A DNA stretch of 64,000 nucleotides from assembly GCA_035508435.1 (NCBI GenBank), contig DATJNA010000017.1, positions 22,974-86,973 of the forward strand, read 5' to 3'. Origin of the DNA: JASHVB01 sp035508435. GTDB lineage: Bacteria > Pseudomonadota > Alphaproteobacteria > Acetobacterales > Acetobacteraceae. The position numbers and the translations under genes were made by a program. The notes beneath the pieces were generated by a model. The model ran no database searches and was not told the origin of the DNA. It saw nothing but the letters and a program-made list of their open reading frames with translations. Positions 62,520-64,000 of this stretch are shown here, piece by piece (position 1 is the stretch's first letter; every line of letters begins with the position of its first letter).

Positions 62520-63704
62520 TCAGGCCGCTTTGACCCGCACCGGCAGGCTCGCCATTCCGCGCAGCGTGTTGTTGTAGCGCCGCCGTGGCTCGCCGCTGAT
62601 CTCGATCGATCGCACCTTCCGCGCCAGTGCCGACAGCACCAGTTCGCCTTCGAGCCGCGCCAGCACCGCGCCGACGCAACCATGGATGCCGGTGCCGAAC
62701 CCGACATGGCCCGCATTGCGCCGGTTGATGTCGTATTCGTCCGGCCGATCCCAACGCCGCGGATCGCGGTTGGCGGCGCCGAGAAACATCAGCACCTTGC
62801 GCCCCTCCCCCACATGCTCGCCGCCGATCTCCACATCGCGCGTCGTGGTGCGGAAGAAGGTCTGCACCGGACTTTCCAGCCGCACCGCCTCCTCGAATGC
62901 CGCGCGTGCCAGCGAGGGATCGACGCGCAGCTTGTCGAATTCGGCGGAACAGCGCGCGAGGCAATAGACCGCCGCGCCGATGCCGTTCACCGTGGTGTCC
63001 ACGCCCGCCGTCAGCAGCGAGCGCACCAGCACTTCGGCCTCGGCGCTGGTGACATCGCCGCTGTCCACGAAGGCGTGGATGGCCGCGCCGAACCCGGTCG
63101 GCGCCAGCGCCTCGCGCTTCGACTGCATCTGGACCCATTCCAGCACCGGTTCGGCATCCTGCACGGCGGCCTGGAACAATGCGTTGCGCGGGCCGAAGCT
63201 GTTGAACACCAAGTTGCCGTAGGGCAGCAGGAAACGGCGGTTCTCGCGCGGCATGCCGACTGCGTCGGGGAACACTTCCAGCGGATACGCCTCAGCGAGG
63301 TCGCGCACCGCATCGAAGCTGCCGCGCGCCAGCAGCTCGTCGATCAGCGCATCGGCGGCGCGAGCAAAATCCGCGCGCAGGGCGCGGATCGCGGTCGGCG
63401 ACATGACACGGTCCATCAACCTGCGTGTGCGGTCATGCAAGGGCGGATCGGTCTCCAGCAGCAGGCTGGGCAGCCGCCACGGCTTCTCGCGCGCGAAATC
63501 CGACAACCCAACGCCGCGCGCGGACGAGAAGCTGCCCCAGTCGAGCAATATCGCCTGGACGTTCTCGTACCGCGCGACGGCGAACACTTCATAGCGCGGC
63601 AGGTACGCGACCGGCCCGGCGTCTCGCAGCATCGCGTGCACGGGAAATGGATCCTCGAAGAACTCCGGGCAGAATGGATCGACGTCGAGCATCGGAACTG
63701 TCAT
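62520..63704 (-). CDS. Cytochrome P450, CYP199-like
   Basis: A 394-residue soluble P450. The I-helix motif is LLTAGVDTTVNGIG, the K-helix ExxR is in FEEAVRLESPVQTFFRTTTR, and the haem loop is HVGFGTGIHGCVGAVLARLE with the proximal Cys. The start MTVPMLDVDPFCPEFFEDPF and the RVMSPTAIRALR segment resemble CYP199-type enzymes that demethylate para-substituted benzoates, so an aromatic-acid substrate is plausible. No ferredoxin or reductase gene is in the visible part. The start is placed at MTVPML because upstream residues are not conserved. Confidence 0.9.
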   Translation of the reverse strand: MTVPMLDVDPFCPEFFEDPFPVHAMLRDAGPVAYLPRYEVFAVARYENVQAILLDWGSFSSARGVGLSDFAREKPWRLPSLLLETDPPLHDRTRRLMDRVMSPTAIRALRADFARAADALIDELLARGSFDAVRDLAEAYPLEVFPDAVGMPRENRRFLLPYGNLVFNSFGPRNALFQAAVQDAEPVLEWVQMQSKREALAPTGFGAAIHAFVDSGDVTSAEAEVLVRSLLTAGVDTTVNGIGAAVYCLARCSAEFDKLRVDPSLARAAFEEAVRLESPVQTFFRTTTRDVEIGGEHVGEGRKVLMFLGAANRDPRRWDRPDEYDINRRNAGHVGFGTGIHGCVGAVLARLEGELVLSALARKVRSIEISGEPRRRYNNTLRGMASLPVRVKAA

Positions 63705-63977
63705 GGCGGCTTGTCCCACATCGTCGTTACGTTTCGCTTGGTATGCCGGGTGCGCGCAGTCTATGCCCCCGAAGGATATATGGGGAAATACAAGTGCGAC
63801 TTGTCAAAGCCGTATGTGCACCCATCGCATGTCCGCAGGGCCGCCCGCCTCGGGAGCGAGCTTAGCCCATCTTATTCACCGCATAGCAGGGATTCGCTGA
63901 CGGGCATGGTACAAACCGCTGGAATCGCGTAGAGATTGGGTGCTGACGCCAGTCTCAACGTCCGGACAGAATCTGCC

Positions 63978-64000
63978 ATGCCCGCCAATAATGACGATAC
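63978..64000 (+). CDS. Possible start of a further gene (cut by window end)
   Basis: An ATG opens a frame reading MPANNDD up to the window edge. No strong ribosome site precedes it and too few codons are visible to judge, so this is only a possibility. Confidence 0.2.

Noticed and set aside
63705..63977. A small gene between the P450 and the window end
   Set aside because: Short frames only, no start with a ribosome site, no family likeness.

Overview
The window looks like chromosome of a GC-rich alphaproteobacterium, most likely of the Acetobacteraceae/Rhodospirillales. This rests on the strong GC bias, a CcrM-type cell-cycle methyltransferase with a C-terminal RAMA domain, hopanoid side-chain genes (hpnI, hpnJ), a monomeric NADP isocitrate dehydrogenase, and many short palindromic repeats of the kinds common in that class. 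No rRNA, tRNA, CRISPR array, prophage or intact insertion sequence was seen. The first 166 bases contain no gene I can assign.

Layout. 0.2-5.8 kb: two tandem TPR/glycosyltransferase-like genes followed by hpnI and hpnJ, joined by 4-base start/stop overlaps. 5.9-16.6 kb: serine hydrolase, a thiolase/OB-fold pair, a small DUF5985 membrane-protein cluster with a P450, an AT-richer orphan gene, a cupin, a 2-hydroxyacid dehydrogenase, and a GMC oxidoreductase with its small subunit. 16.6-22.4 kb: a MITE, a lone CoA-transferase beta subunit, a hybrid histidine kinase, an acyl-CoA dehydrogenase, hisI and sseA. 22.4-23.4 kb: a patch of decay holding an IS630 scar, a DUF433 antitoxin-like gene split by a mobile palindrome, and a frameshifted DUF5615 toxin-like gene.

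23.4-28.9 kb is a minus-strand operon: ADP-forming acyl-CoA synthetase, a RuBisCO-like protein, a cupin, a 2-hydroxyacid dehydrogenase and a GrpB-family protein. It is probably an uncharacterised sugar-acid or hydroxyacid route. 29-38 kb: a secreted cytochrome P460, an MlrC (M81)/PLP D-amino-acid enzyme pair, TspO, an ankyrin-like exported protein, heparinase II/III with rpe, and a UPF0149 protein. 38-43.3 kb: a sugar-acid catabolic locus (FadR-type regulator, enolase-superfamily dehydratase, two MFS carriers). 43.8-46.9 kb: ccrM, a hypothetical gene, rnhB and a ruined YfcC transporter gene.

47-51 kb holds divergent surface genes: a predicted autotransporter whose passenger carries a CX5R tyrosine/lipid-phosphatase signature, and a BBP7-like outer-membrane barrel. 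51-56.2 kb is a complete group 3b-like NAD(P)-linked [NiFe]-hydrogenase operon (beta iron-sulfur subunit, cyclic-nucleotide-binding protein, gamma flavin subunit, small subunit, large subunit, maturation protease). A hybrid kinase with Cache-like, PAS, receiver and HPt domains lies immediately downstream of the decayed fragment of a DNA methyltransferase. The window closes with icd and a second P450.

The most interesting points are the phosphatase-autotransporter, the RuBisCO-like operon, the hydrogenase operon with a built-in cNMP sensor, and several palindromic elements that have entered genes, two of them without breaking the reading frame.
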